Below, piece after piece: positions 41,595 through 50,797 of a stretch of 64,000 nt of DNA. A program made the position numbers and the translations under genes. Position 1 is the first letter of the stretch. Each line of letters starts with the position of its first letter. The DNA is from CAZDET01 sp964504335. GTDB taxonomy: Bacteria > Bacteroidota > Bacteroidia > Chitinophagales > Saprospiraceae. Below the pieces are notes generated by a model. It was not told the origin of the DNA. It ran no database searches and saw nothing but the letters and a program-made list of their open reading frames with translations. The stretch is from positions 1-64,000 of the forward strand of contig CAZDET010000011.1 in NCBI GenBank assembly GCA_964504335.1, in the 5' to 3' direction.

Positions 41595-43694
41595 TTAAGG
41601 TGAATCGTTCTGGGTGGATCGAAATGGATGCACTTGAAGATGGTTGAACTGGTTCGTTAAAATGGCGGCTCCTTGATCTTTAGTCCAGTAATGCGGAATC
41701 TGCCGCAGTTCGCAGGCGGTTTGCCAGCGCCGGCTTTTTCGGAGTCCGCAGCTACCATCAATGATTACCTTTCCAATCTCAAACCGGTCGAGCAACTCGT
41801 CGGGTCGCCAAGGGCTGGCGTGATTGACAATTAGGACATCCGGTTGCAGGTTGGCCTGATAACGTTCGACGGATTTGGGCAGGGCAATCAGTATCTTCCA
41901 AGGAGGCAGCACGACTAATCCGGCACTATCCATTGCAATGGATAATGCGGAGTCGGCAACAAGGTAGGGGCGATCAGTTTTTCGGGCTTGATTGATGCGG
42001 GCTTCCAGAAAACCGGATCGGCAAACGATTTCGGTGGCTCCACGGTCGTGCAGTACCAGGATTTCCTGAAGGCGTGCCGCTCGGAATCGCTCGTGGAGCC
42101 GACAAGTGGCAAAAACCGTCAGTAAGAGCAGTGCCACCAGCCAGCCTTTGGCGCGTGCCCGGGCTATTGCTACAATTAGCAGTACTCCTCCGAGCAGGAA
42201 CGCTTCGAATAGGGACAGATCGATTTCTTCGAGCACGGCATGGGGTAATTGTTGAATCCAACCCAGCCACCAATGTTGCAGCTCGATCAATCCGTCTAGC
42301 AAGCGCACACTCGTCGGTCCGATCACAGCCCAGCTTCCCCCTACCAATGTGAAGGCTCCCAAGCCCAGTAATAGCCCTGCATTTAATACAATCGGTGCCC
42401 CGCTCAGCCAGAAGTAGAGAGGGAATCGATGGAAGTAATACAAGGTAAGCGGAAGCGTGGCCACTTGGGCAGCTAGTCCAACGGTCGTCAGATCCCACAA
42501 TCGCTTAACCGGTATGGAAGCTGTTTGAATCAGGGATGCCAGAGCCGACTGAAAAGCGAGAATGCCGAACACTGCAGCAAAAGATAACTGGAACCCCAGC
42601 TGGAACAAAAGCAGAGGATCGATAATAAGTAGTACCACTGCCGCCGCAGCTAATGAATTATAGGCATACGTTCTCCGTCCGGTGGCTCGTCCGATTAACC
42701 AGAGCGAAAACATCAATCCCGCCCGACAAACCGACGGAGCAAGGCCCGTTAGGAGGGCAAATGCCCAAATGGCCGCTACCGCGACGATCAAGCGAAGGTA
42801 CCGCCGACGGTCTTCCCCCGGTAATAGCCAAGCGAGTAGCCCCTGCACAGCTCCTGCTACCAACCCCACGTGCAGGCCGCTTACCGCCAGCACGTGCATC
42901 GCGCCTGTATCGGCGTAGAGTGCCCGGGTATGGTCGCTCAGTTCGCTTTTCCAACCCAGCATCAATGCCGACACAATGGAGAAACTTGTAGTAGGTAACT
43001 GCCTTTCCAATCGATCGAGTGCCCACTGGCGCCAGGCCTCGGCGCGATGGCGCAGCCCCAGGCGTGCGGCCGGAAGAATCTGCCAATCCGCCGAGTCGCG
43101 TAAAAACAACTGGTAGTGCAGCCGCTGAAAGTGGAAAATGGACGCAAAGTCCGGTGTTTCCGGATTCGCCGGCGGCTGAATGCGCCGGGGTGTCCCCCGC
43201 ACGATTAATCGATACCCAACTGTGGGAATTGCCTCGATGCCCTCCTTGGGTAAGTACAACAACAGATCGCCCGAGGTCGCTTCTCGGGAATGGGCATTGT
43301 ACTGCAGCCGCAGCCGAATTCGCCACCAGTTCGTGGTAGGCGTCATCTGGTCTACCCGTCCAATCCACAGGCTGTCCATCGCTTCGGTGTGTCCGGAATT
43401 GCGAAAGTGCCACTGGTCATTTAGTGGATGACGGTGAGTAGTTCGCCAGAAAGCAAATGCAAACAGCCAGCCGCATAGCACTACCCCAAACAGCCAGCCT
43501 GCTTTGCCCGGGGCCACACGTAAAATGGCAAGAATTCCGACAGTCACTGCCAAGACCGACAATAACCAAGGGAAAAAGAGTGGCCGATAATCCACGGAAT
43601 GCGCGGCAAGGATGCCTACTACTAAGGGGATCAACAGCCGTATCATTGGCCCGGCCCGCCAGTGGAACAGCGGAGCCGGCTCTGACTGATGCAT
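41595..43694 (-). CDS. comEC: ComEC/Rec2-like DNA uptake channel
   Basis: A 699-residue membrane protein. It has an N-terminal DUF4131 region with OB-like segment (about 90-215) and the competence domain with the family mark ADTGAMHVLAVSGLHVGLVAG and LLTGLAPSVCRAGLMFSLWLIGR. A C-terminal beta-lactamase-like remnant (about 560-690) has IDGSCGLRKSRRW. The HxHxDH metal motif of the full ComEC hydrolase is not found, as in other Bacteroidota. It would carry single-stranded DNA across the inner membrane. Start at 43694 or at the ATG at 43646 (MIRLLIPLVVG). Its partner ComEA-like gene follows directly. Confidence 0.9.
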   Translation of the reverse strand: MHQSEPAPLFHWRAGPMIRLLIPLVVGILAAHSVDYRPLFFPWLLSVLAVTVGILAILRVAPGKAGWLFGVVLCGWLFAFAFWRTTHRHPLNDQWHFRNSGHTEAMDSLWIGRVDQMTPTTNWWRIRLRLQYNAHSREATSGDLLLYLPKEGIEAIPTVGYRLIVRGTPRRIQPPANPETPDFASIFHFQRLHYQLFLRDSADWQILPAARLGLRHRAEAWRQWALDRLERQLPTTSFSIVSALMLGWKSELSDHTRALYADTGAMHVLAVSGLHVGLVAGAVQGLLAWLLPGEDRRRYLRLIVAVAAIWAFALLTGLAPSVCRAGLMFSLWLIGRATGRRTYAYNSLAAAAVVLLIIDPLLLFQLGFQLSFAAVFGILAFQSALASLIQTASIPVKRLWDLTTVGLAAQVATLPLTLYYFHRFPLYFWLSGAPIVLNAGLLLGLGAFTLVGGSWAVIGPTSVRLLDGLIELQHWWLGWIQQLPHAVLEEIDLSLFEAFLLGGVLLIVAIARARAKGWLVALLLLTVFATCRLHERFRAARLQEILVLHDRGATEIVCRSGFLEARINQARKTDRPYLVADSALSIAMDSAGLVVLPPWKILIALPKSVERYQANLQPDVLIVNHASPWRPDELLDRFEIGKVIIDGSCGLRKSRRWQTACELRQIPHYWTKDQGAAILTNQFNHLQVHPFRSTQNDSP

Positions 43695-43839
43695 AGCAAG
43701 GGGTTCTGGTGTCGGGGCGAAGATCGGGGCTTTTCAGGTGGAGGGCAAGGGGCGAAAAATCTTAAGTGTTTATAAACGCCTATGGGGTTGAGGAACCTGG
43801 GATCGGTGATTTACGATTAATAGTTTATTGGTGGAGGCC

Positions 43840-43870
43840 TTGACAGCTACGCTGCAACCGCCTATCTTTG
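43840..43870 (+). promoter_or_regulatory. Strong Bacteroidota-type promoter in a gene-free stretch
   Basis: TTG (43840-43842), 20 bases, TATCTTTG (43863-43870). Both elements and the spacing match the consensus. No gene follows on this strand for at least 10 kb, so it should drive a non-coding RNA. Confidence 0.7.
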
Positions 43871-43876
43871 AGTAAT

Positions 43877-44135
43877 CATCCATTCTCACTGGTTGCTACC
43901 CTCCGGGTGACAACCGTAGCATCCAAATAGCATTCTTTACGGCCGTTTACATCGCTGGTAGTCGCGTGCGAAGCGCACGCTCGGGCTACCTGCAGCCCTT
44001 CAGGCAGGCAGGTTTGGTGGGCGGGCCGTTTTATTTCCCACCCACATATGGTGTGCGGCGGGCCGAGCCGGCCACCGGTCGGAGTGCCCGGAGGTTGATC
44101 TATGGCTCTCAGGTCGAATTATCATCCCGACCTTT
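43877..44135 (+). ncRNA. Candidate structured non-coding RNA
   Basis: The 565 bases between ComEC and the permease contain no credible gene, but downstream of the promoter at 43840-43870 there is a dense series of hairpins. These are GGTTG/CAACC with inner ACCC/GGGT (43891-43915), GGTAG/CTACC with inner GCGTGCG/CGCACGC (43957-43990), CCTGC/GCAGG (43989-44012), GGTGGG/CCCACC (44016-44042), GGGC/GCCC with inner CCGG/CCGG (44060-44089), and a last AGGTCG/CGACCT (44111-44133) that could close the transcript. I searched by eye for RNase P, tmRNA, SRP and 6S signatures and found none. Ends are estimates. An ORF of 71 codons crosses it but has no recognisable protein. Confidence 0.45.
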
Positions 44136-44259
44136 GATACCTTTGCTCTTGTTGATCTGTCTTATACCGATGCAAATTTAAACGGTCGTAAAAAATCGAT
44201 CGGCATCTTACCATTTCTTATCAACCGCCTGGATCCGTCCGTTTTAAGTGGAAATAGTA

Positions 44260-45606
44260 TTATGTTAAGAAGTTCAGCGCTGCATAGGTCAGCAACGTCG
44301 ACACCAGAACCGTAACTCCTAGCACAGCAGTTAACGGCGTGTAGGTCCGAAGCGCCAGAGGCATTGGGAGATCTCCAAACTGAGAGACCACCCAAAAAAA
44401 ACTATCATTGGCGTGAGAGACTGTCATCGCACCACCACCAATGGCAGCAACGACCAAGGCCATTTCCGAGGGCGTATCAAAACCTAATTCCGGGGCCAGG
44501 GTCGCCAGCAGAGAGGAAGTGATCACCATTGCATTGGTAGAGGAACCCTGAGCTGATTTAAGCAGGGCCGACAGGCCAAAAGCCCCAATAAGTAGACCAG
44601 CTCCGCTCAGTTGGGCACCGGTGGTCCAGGATGCAACCAGCGCCCGTAGAGGGGTTGCAGCCAGCACCCCCCCAAAAGCCCCCCCAACCCCGGTAAGAAT
44701 AAGAATGGGACCGGCGAGTTCAATACCACGCCCCAACCAGCGGCCTCGACTTGTTCCCTTGGGAGTGGGCAGCAACCATAGCGCCGCAAAAAGTCCAATC
44801 AGTAGCGCCATGACAGGATGCCCCAAAAGCCGCAACCATCGGATCACTGCCGGTGGCTCTTCCCAAAACCCAAGTAGCGATGCTACGGCGATGAGCCCTA
44901 ATGGGAGCACTACCGGCAGTATTGAGGCTCCCAAAGCAGGAAGGCCCTTCGGTTTTTCAGTCAACGCCGTTTCTACAGTTGTAGCGAGCCCGCGACCGCG
45001 CCAGCGGGCGAAGAGGTACCCAAGGATAAGAGCCGGCAACGACAGCAAGAAACCCATCAGAATCAATACTCCCAAGTCTTCGGCAACACCCAAATTACCG
45101 GCGGCTGCCACCGGCCCGGGGGTAGGCGGAATGAGGGTATGGGTGGTGTACAGCCCCGCGGCCAGGCAGAGAGTCAGTGTAACTCCCGAAGTCCCGGCAC
45201 GATGGGCCAACGAACGCCGCAGGCCCGCCAGAATGATGAAACCACTGTCGCAAAAAACCGGGACACTTACCGTAGCTCCAATCAGCAACAGCGCCAGGCC
45301 GCTACGCCCCTCCCCAATCCAGCGTAACACCAAACGGGCAATGGTCAGTGCCGCCCCCGATTCCTCGAGAATCACGCCGATCATACTACCCAGTACCACG
45401 ATAAGCCCGATATATGCCAGCAACTGCCCAAAGCCGGCAGTAAGGGCCCCTACGACTTCCTCCGGCGGCAGCCCCACTCCCAATCCCAATGCGAGGGCCG
45501 ACAGCAAAATGGCCAGAAAGGGATGCAGGCGCCAGCGCGTGCTCAGCAGAATAAGGAGGAGAATGGAAGCGGCAATTGCCAGTAATAAGGGCCATCCGGT
45601 TAGCAT
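44260..45606 (-). CDS. GntP-family permease (gluconate/organic acid:H+ symporter)
   Basis: A very hydrophobic permease with about 12-14 spans. From the ATG at 45606 it has 448 residues, the usual GntP size; ATGs at 45630 and 45714 would give longer, less typical N-termini. Family marks are PPEEVVGALTAGFGQLLAYIG, VPVFCDSGFIIL, THTLIPPTPGPVAAAGNLGV (the highly conserved HxxxPPxPGP) and QGSSTNAMVITSSL followed by SHANDSFFWV. It imports gluconate or a related sugar acid. It stands alone, so the true substrate cannot be read from neighbours. Confidence 0.9.
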   Translation of the reverse strand: MLTGWPLLLAIAASILLLILLSTRWRLHPFLAILLSALALGLGVGLPPEEVVGALTAGFGQLLAYIGLIVVLGSMIGVILEESGAALTIARLVLRWIGEGRSGLALLLIGATVSVPVFCDSGFIILAGLRRSLAHRAGTSGVTLTLCLAAGLYTTHTLIPPTPGPVAAAGNLGVAEDLGVLILMGFLLSLPALILGYLFARWRGRGLATTVETALTEKPKGLPALGASILPVVLPLGLIAVASLLGFWEEPPAVIRWLRLLGHPVMALLIGLFAALWLLPTPKGTSRGRWLGRGIELAGPILILTGVGGAFGGVLAATPLRALVASWTTGAQLSGAGLLIGAFGLSALLKSAQGSSTNAMVITSSLLATLAPELGFDTPSEMALVVAAIGGGAMTVSHANDSFFWVVSQFGDLPMPLALRTYTPLTAVLGVTVLVSTLLTYAALNFLT

Positions 45607-45693
45607 AGGGGGCAGCGAATCATTTCGCATAAAGGTACGGAAGGAGGAAAATGATCTTGCCTCCCACTCTAAGAGCCTCGCCAACCATCCACC

Positions 45694-45727
45694 AAAAACA
45701 AAAAGAGCCGGCAATAGCCAGCTCTTC
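45694..45727 (-). terminator. Rho-independent terminator after nqrF
   Basis: In the transcript, AGAGCTGGC-TATT-GCCGGCTCT (pairing 45704-45712 with 45717-45725, one G-U pair) followed by a T-rich run. It lies 21 bases past the nqrF stop and closes the Na+-NQR operon. Confidence 0.85.
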
Positions 45728-45747
45728 GGATTTTCTTTTTGGCTCGC

Positions 45748-47016
45748 TTACGAACCAAAATCGTCAAAGGCAATATTTTCTTCGGGTACACCCAGCTCGT
45801 CGAGCATGTTTTGCACCGCCTGCAGCATCAGGGGCGGACCACACAGGTAGTACTCGATTTCTTCTGGCTCCGGATGATTCTTCAGGTAGTTGTCATAGGT
45901 TACCTGGTGGATGAAACCGGTCGGACCAGACCAGTTATCTTCAGGTAATGGATCAGATAATGCTATGTGGTAGCTGAAATTAGGGAAATCCTTCTCGATT
46001 TCGCGGAAATCGTTTGTGTAGAACAACTCGCGCAGAGAACGCCCGCCGTACCAGTAACTGACCTTCCGGTCGGTCTTCAGTGTGTGAAACAGGTGGAAGA
46101 TATGCGACCGCAGCGGGGCCATACCCGCACCACCGCCGATGTAGACCATTTCCTTGTCGGTGGGCTTAATGAAGAATTCACCATAAGGACCGGAGATGGT
46201 TACTTTATCGCCCGGCTTCTGATCGAAGACGTAGCTGGAACAAACCCCCGGATTCACATCCATCCAGCCGCCGGCCTTACGGTCGAAGGGCGGAGTGGCA
46301 ATCCGGATATTTAACATCACAATGTTTCCTTCAGCCGGATGGTTGGCCATGGAGTAAGCACGGAATTGCTCCTCGTTGTTGACCATTTTCAGATCCCACA
46401 TCTTAAACTTATCCCAGTCACCTTTGAACTTATCGGGGTTGTCGCCGTGGTGAGCCGGGTGGGGCGTAATGTCGAAATCCTTGAAGTCAACGGTTACTTT
46501 GGGGACGTCAATCTGGATGTAGCCTCCGGATTCGAACTCAAGGTTTTCGCCTTCGGGAAGCCGTACTACAAACTCCTTGATAAAGGTAGCTACGTTATAA
46601 TTCGAAACTACCTCGCATTCCCACTTCTTGATGCCAAAGATTTCTTCCGGCACGCGAATGTCCATGTCTTCCCGCACCTTTACCTGACAAGCCAGACGCT
46701 TTTTTTCTGCTACTTCCCGGCGCGTCAGGTGGTTGAGTTCGGTAGGCAACACATCGCCGCCTCCCCTGTCGACGTGGCATTCGCACATCGCACAGGTTCC
46801 CCCACCCCCACAAGCGGAGGGTAGAAAAATACTTCGGTCGGACAATGCCGACAGCAACGAAGACCCCGGTGCAACCATCAACGGGTTTTCGGCATCTCCG
46901 TTGATTACAATTTTCACTTCACCTTGTGGCACCAATTGCTTTCTGGCCACCAACAACATTGCAACCAGCAACAAGATGATGGAGGTGAAGACAATTACAG
47001 CTAATAAGATAGTCAT
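45748..47016 (-). CDS. nqrF: Na+-translocating NADH:quinone reductase subunit F
   Basis: A 422-residue subunit with one N-terminal span (4-23) and a 2Fe-2S ferredoxin domain. The cluster cysteines are Cys69, Cys75, Cys78 and Cys110, one residue off the Vibrio numbering, with an extra Cys80. The FAD/NADH reductase domain follows, with RAYSMANHP for FAD, VYIGGGAGMAPLRSH for NADH and EYYLCGPPLM. It takes electrons from NADH and passes them to the flavins of NqrB and NqrC. Last gene of the nqrABCDEF operon, followed by a terminator. Confidence 0.97.
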   Translation of the reverse strand: MTILLAVIVFTSIILLLVAMLLVARKQLVPQGEVKIVINGDAENPLMVAPGSSLLSALSDRSIFLPSACGGGGTCAMCECHVDRGGGDVLPTELNHLTRREVAEKKRLACQVKVREDMDIRVPEEIFGIKKWECEVVSNYNVATFIKEFVVRLPEGENLEFESGGYIQIDVPKVTVDFKDFDITPHPAHHGDNPDKFKGDWDKFKMWDLKMVNNEEQFRAYSMANHPAEGNIVMLNIRIATPPFDRKAGGWMDVNPGVCSSYVFDQKPGDKVTISGPYGEFFIKPTDKEMVYIGGGAGMAPLRSHIFHLFHTLKTDRKVSYWYGGRSLRELFYTNDFREIEKDFPNFSYHIALSDPLPEDNWSGPTGFIHQVTYDNYLKNHPEPEEIEYYLCGPPLMLQAVQNMLDELGVPEENIAFDDFGS

Positions 47017-47070
47017 AGATAATTATGCTTTGTTCTTCCCCTTCCAACGAGGAAGTAATTCATTGTCTGT

Positions 47071-47694
47071 TTATTGCGAAGCAGCAGGCCCGGCAAATAC
47101 CGCCGGGTCAATTCCCATCAAACTCATAAAGGCAATACCCATCAGCCCCGTAAGGATGAAGGCCATACCCAGTCCGCGCAGCGCCGGGGGAACGTTCGAG
47201 TAGCGAATTTTTTCCCGAATCGCCGCAATAGCAATAATGGCCAGGAACCAACCGAACCCGCCTCCCAAGCCAAAGGCTACCGATTCAGAGAGGTTGTACT
47301 CACGCGATACCATAAAGAGCGAACCACCCAGGATAGCGCAGTTTACCGTGATTAGCGGTAGGAAAATACCCAGCGCCGCGTACAGCGAAGGAGAAAATTT
47401 CTCCACAACCATCTCAACCAACTGTACCATCGAGGCAATAACGGCAATGAACAGAATGAAGCGCAAAAACGTCAAGTCCGTTCCAAAAACACCGTCGGCA
47501 CTCAGCAGGTAAGTATTGATCAACCAGTTGATCGGCATAGTAAAACCAAGTACAAAAATGACCGCCAGGCCAAGCCCGAAGGCGGTAGTTACCGATTTGG
47601 AAACGGCCAGATAAGAACACATGCCCAAAAAGTAGGCAAGTACCAGGTTCTCGATAAAGGCCGATTTGACGAAAATATTTATGAATTCTCCCAT
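47071..47694 (-). CDS. nqrE: Na+-translocating NADH:quinone reductase subunit E
   Basis: A 207-residue subunit with six membrane spans. It carries the conserved half-repeats ENLVLAYFLGMCSYLAVS and TVNCAILGGSLFMVSREYNLSES. With NqrD it holds a membrane iron centre (cysteines in FLGMC and VNCAI) on the electron path. The start MGEFINIFVKSAFIEN matches the family. It follows nqrD by 33 bases. Confidence 0.96.
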   Translation of the reverse strand: MGEFINIFVKSAFIENLVLAYFLGMCSYLAVSKSVTTAFGLGLAVIFVLGFTMPINWLINTYLLSADGVFGTDLTFLRFILFIAVIASMVQLVEMVVEKFSPSLYAALGIFLPLITVNCAILGGSLFMVSREYNLSESVAFGLGGGFGWFLAIIAIAAIREKIRYSNVPPALRGLGMAFILTGLMGIAFMSLMGIDPAVFAGPAASQ

Positions 47695-47727
47695 TTCTAT
47701 CTTCTTTTGTCGTGCTTGAGTGGATAA

Positions 47728-48459
47728 TTAGGATACATCTACCAGCTTAGTGTTGTAAGCACGCTGGATCCAGATAATTACCCCAACCACGAAGAGGGCG
47801 GCTGCGGGCAATACCATCAGGTTGTTGTTGCTGTACCAGCTGAACCAACCATTTTCAACGGTATTGATCAGGAATCCCTGGCCGGCACCGATGATCTTCA
47901 GCTCGATTGGGCTACCGGCAAACAAACTTCCTTTGCCAAATAGCTCGCGCACCACACCCACAGCGATCAGGATCAGACCATATCCCAAGCCGTTACCGAC
48001 ACCATCCAGGAAGGAGCGCCAGGGCTTGTTGGCCATGGCAAACGCCTCGAGGCGTCCCATAATGATGCAGTTGGTGATGATTAGGCCGATGTAAACGGAC
48101 AACTGCTTGTAGATCGGATAATTGAACCACTTCAACGCCAACTCCACCATCGTCACCAATGTGGCAATAATGACGAGCTGAACGATCAGTCGCACCTGCT
48201 TTGGAATGAATTTTCGCAACAGCGATGTAAACAGGTTGGACAGGGCACACACCACGACGACCGCCACGGCCATCACAATGGAAGGATATACCAACGACGT
48301 TACGGCCAGGGCCGAACAAATACCCAGCACCTGCACGGTAATGGGATTGTTGTCATTGATCGGATCGGTAATCAGCGCCCGCTCTTTTTTCCCGAATAAG
48401 GGCTCGGCGGGGGTTGCTACCGCTTGTTCTTTGGAGTCTATTACTTTTGCTTCCGCCAT
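47728..48459 (-). CDS. nqrD: Na+-translocating NADH:quinone reductase subunit D
   Basis: A 243-residue six-span subunit. The core begins DPINDNNPITVQVLGICSALAVT and holds YIGLIITNCIIMGRLEAFAM, the cysteine-bearing counterpart of the NqrE motif. The first 33 residues are a polar extension longer than in Vibrio; no alternative ATG gives a better start. Neighbour order is standard. Confidence 0.96.
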   Translation of the reverse strand: MAEAKVIDSKEQAVATPAEPLFGKKERALITDPINDNNPITVQVLGICSALAVTSLVYPSIVMAVAVVVVCALSNLFTSLLRKFIPKQVRLIVQLVIIATLVTMVELALKWFNYPIYKQLSVYIGLIITNCIIMGRLEAFAMANKPWRSFLDGVGNGLGYGLILIAVGVVRELFGKGSLFAGSPIELKIIGAGQGFLINTVENGWFSWYSNNNLMVLPAAALFVVGVIIWIQRAYNTKLVDVS

Positions 48460-48488
48460 GGGTTAGCAATAATTATATGGTGGTAGAA

Positions 48489-49247
48489 TTAATTTCCGCT
48501 TTCTATCAGCATTCCCTGAACGCTCTGCGGGCTGTCAGCGCGAAGCGATTCGATGTATGCCTGATACAATTTCATCCCGTTGTACATCATCTTCGATACA
48601 CCGTCGGCCGTCACTGTGGCTCCCGTAATTCCATCGACTTCGTGATCCTTGTCCACAGCACCTCCTTTGCGCACATAAATGGAGACAAATTTGCCCTCAT
48701 CGTAAATTTGCGTGCCCTTAAACTGAGCGGCAAAGGTCGGATTGTCTTTGATTTCCGCACCCAGGCCGGGGGTTTCCCCTTTGTGGTCGAACGAGGCTCC
48801 GGCAATGGTATTCAAATCCGACTCAAGCGCGATGTTGCCCCAGATTTCGTCCCATAGCCCATTGCCGCGCACGGAAAAAATGTAGTATTTGTCTCCGTTG
48901 TAATCGTAGATATATATGGGTAGGCGGCGTTCCGCCTCCGGTTTCTTTCTTTCCTGTGCCATGTCAATATCGGCAGCATCGTATTCTTCGAGAATGTTGC
49001 CCGCGGGGTCTACTACCCGGGTCTCCATATTCCCATCGAAAATTTGCTGCACCTGATCGTCCGACAGGGCATCAACCGTAACACCTTCACCGAGGTAATC
49101 TTCCACCGCCGTGAGGATGGCGCGCTTGTTGAAAATTTCCTCATTGAGGGTAGCCTGCTTCATCGTTACCTCGCGGAAACCAGTCAGCAACAAGGCGACT
49201 ACTACGGTCATGATCAATACAAAAAATACAACTTGTCGGGTTTGCAC
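48489..49247 (-). CDS. nqrC: Na+-translocating NADH:quinone reductase subunit C
   Basis: A 252-residue subunit with one N-terminal span (6-24) and a periplasmic FMN-binding domain. FMN is joined by a phosphoester to threonine in the D-G-I-T-G-A-T-V-T motif (Thr211 by position, residues 205-213), a modification made by ApbE; no apbE gene is in the window. GLWDEIWGNIAL and ETPGLGAEI are further family marks. Confidence 0.96.
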   Translation of the reverse strand: MQTRQVVFFVLIMTVVVALLLTGFREVTMKQATLNEEIFNKRAILTAVEDYLGEGVTVDALSDDQVQQIFDGNMETRVVDPAGNILEEYDAADIDMAQERKKPEAERRLPIYIYDYNGDKYYIFSVRGNGLWDEIWGNIALESDLNTIAGASFDHKGETPGLGAEIKDNPTFAAQFKGTQIYDEGKFVSIYVRKGGAVDKDHEVDGITGATVTADGVSKMMYNGMKLYQAYIESLRADSPQSVQGMLIESGN

Positions 49248-49287
49248 GGTTGCTAATTTTCAGGTGGATAAATAGGTAACTATCGCG

Positions 49288-50670
49288 TTAGAGACTAGCT
49301 TCTGCGGTAACGGAAGGTGTAAGTGTCTTCCGGCTTCCCTTTTCGGAGATATAATCGTTCAGCTCAGCGGCAACTACAGCGACCCGCTTCTCGCGGCGGC
49401 GGATGTTGCCCTTAATCACGTAGTGGTCAATTAATGGAGCAAATGTATTCAGCAACAATATGGAGAGCATCCAGCCTTCCGGATAGGCCGGGTTCATAAC
49501 CCGGATGATCAATCCGATAGAAGCAATCAGGAAGCCATAAATCCACTTCCCAAGAGACGTGGAAGCTGCCGAAACCGGATCGGTAGCCATATAGACAATG
49601 GCAAACAAGAAGCTGCCCATATACAGGTGATAAAACCAGGGCACTGCCATAAACTTAAAGATGCCGGGGGTATCTGCGGTGATTACGTCCGGGGCAATCA
49701 GGTTCAGGCCAACACCGGCTACCACGAAGCCGAGTAGGCCTCCCACGATGATGCGGTAGTCCGCTACCCGCGTGAAAATCAGGAACAAACCGCCCAGAAT
49801 GATCAGCGGCTTGGACATTTCGCCAATCGAGCCGGGAATATCTCCCCACCACATGGCGGACGTGGAGTAGACAGCCGTAACACCGTCCCAGCCTTCTTTG
49901 GCTGCGATCCCCAGTGGAGTCGCGCCAGTATAGCCATCAACAACCGGTAGCCCGCCGGCCCCAAACGTCGACCAGTTAAAGGATTCAAACACCTGATCGA
50001 AAAGGCCGTGTACGAAAGTATACCCGCCGCTCACGTACGCCCCTACTCCTGCCTGCTCGAGACCGGACACCCACACTTCGTCACCGGAGATGAAGGTTGG
50101 ATAGGCAAAGAAGACAAACACCCGCGAAAGGAGCGCAATGTTCCAGATATTCATCCCCGTTCCTCCGAACGCTTCCTTACCGATCAAAACGGCAAAAGCG
50201 ATTGACACCGCCAGAATCCAAAGGGGAATGTCGGGGGGCATGATCAGCGGAATCAGCGCGCCGGATACCAGAAAGCCCTCCTCAATCGGATGGCCTTTCC
50301 TGGCGGCATAGTAAAATTCGATGCCCAACCCTACGACGTGGGAAACGATAAAAATGGGAATGAGCTGTATCAGTCCGTACACCAGCTTAAGATGGAACCC
50401 CTCCAGCAACCCGGTATGGATTCCGAGCGCGGAGAAATGCTGGTGGCCGATGTTGTATGTACCCCAAATGTAGCACAACTGCAAGGCCAGCACCACGTGA
50501 ATCATCACCCGCTTCAGGTCCATGCCGTCACGGATGTGAACACCGTTATTCGTCACAGTTCCGGGGGTAAAGGCGAATGTGTAGAACCCATCGTAGAGCG
50601 TGTGGAGAAAGGGAGCCTTTTCCTTGTTCGGTTCGATGCGTTCGAAGAAGTTTAGAATTGCCTGTTTCAT
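49288..50670 (-). CDS. nqrB: Na+-translocating NADH:quinone reductase subunit B
   Basis: A 460-residue membrane subunit with about ten spans. It holds riboflavin and a covalent FMN on the threonine of YTGATPLG (Thr251), and the Na+ pathway. Other marks are HIRDGMDLKRVMIHVV near the start, GKEAFGGTGMNIWN, and YMATDPVSAASTSLGKWIYG. About 45 residues longer than the Vibrio protein, mainly in loops and the C-terminal tail. Confidence 0.97.
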   Translation of the reverse strand: MKQAILNFFERIEPNKEKAPFLHTLYDGFYTFAFTPGTVTNNGVHIRDGMDLKRVMIHVVLALQLCYIWGTYNIGHQHFSALGIHTGLLEGFHLKLVYGLIQLIPIFIVSHVVGLGIEFYYAARKGHPIEEGFLVSGALIPLIMPPDIPLWILAVSIAFAVLIGKEAFGGTGMNIWNIALLSRVFVFFAYPTFISGDEVWVSGLEQAGVGAYVSGGYTFVHGLFDQVFESFNWSTFGAGGLPVVDGYTGATPLGIAAKEGWDGVTAVYSTSAMWWGDIPGSIGEMSKPLIILGGLFLIFTRVADYRIIVGGLLGFVVAGVGLNLIAPDVITADTPGIFKFMAVPWFYHLYMGSFLFAIVYMATDPVSAASTSLGKWIYGFLIASIGLIIRVMNPAYPEGWMLSILLLNTFAPLIDHYVIKGNIRRREKRVAVVAAELNDYISEKGSRKTLTPSVTAEASL

Positions 50671-50797
50671 ATAGATACAGCCGTTGCGAAGTTTTATGAA
50701 GAAGGGATATCCCCCTTTTATTTTCTGCTAAACTAACAAGGACAGTCCGTCGATGTATGAACCGCGTTCCTCGTTTTACATTGTTCTAACAATCTGA

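Noticed and set aside
42658..43413. 251-codon open frame on the minus strand in another frame of comEC
   Set aside because: Overlaps a clear ComEC reading; composition is shadow-like.
43877..44135. RNase P RNA, tmRNA, SRP RNA or 6S RNA
   Set aside because: None of the conserved sequence blocks I know for these RNAs could be found on either strand.
43966..44181. 71-codon open frame on the plus strand
   Set aside because: Lies across several strong hairpins, has no family resemblance, and is better explained by the structured-RNA candidate.
44621..45850. 409-codon open frame on the plus strand
   Set aside because: Antisense to the GntP permease; rich in Ser, Pro and Arg with no motif, as expected for a shadow of a hydrophobic gene.
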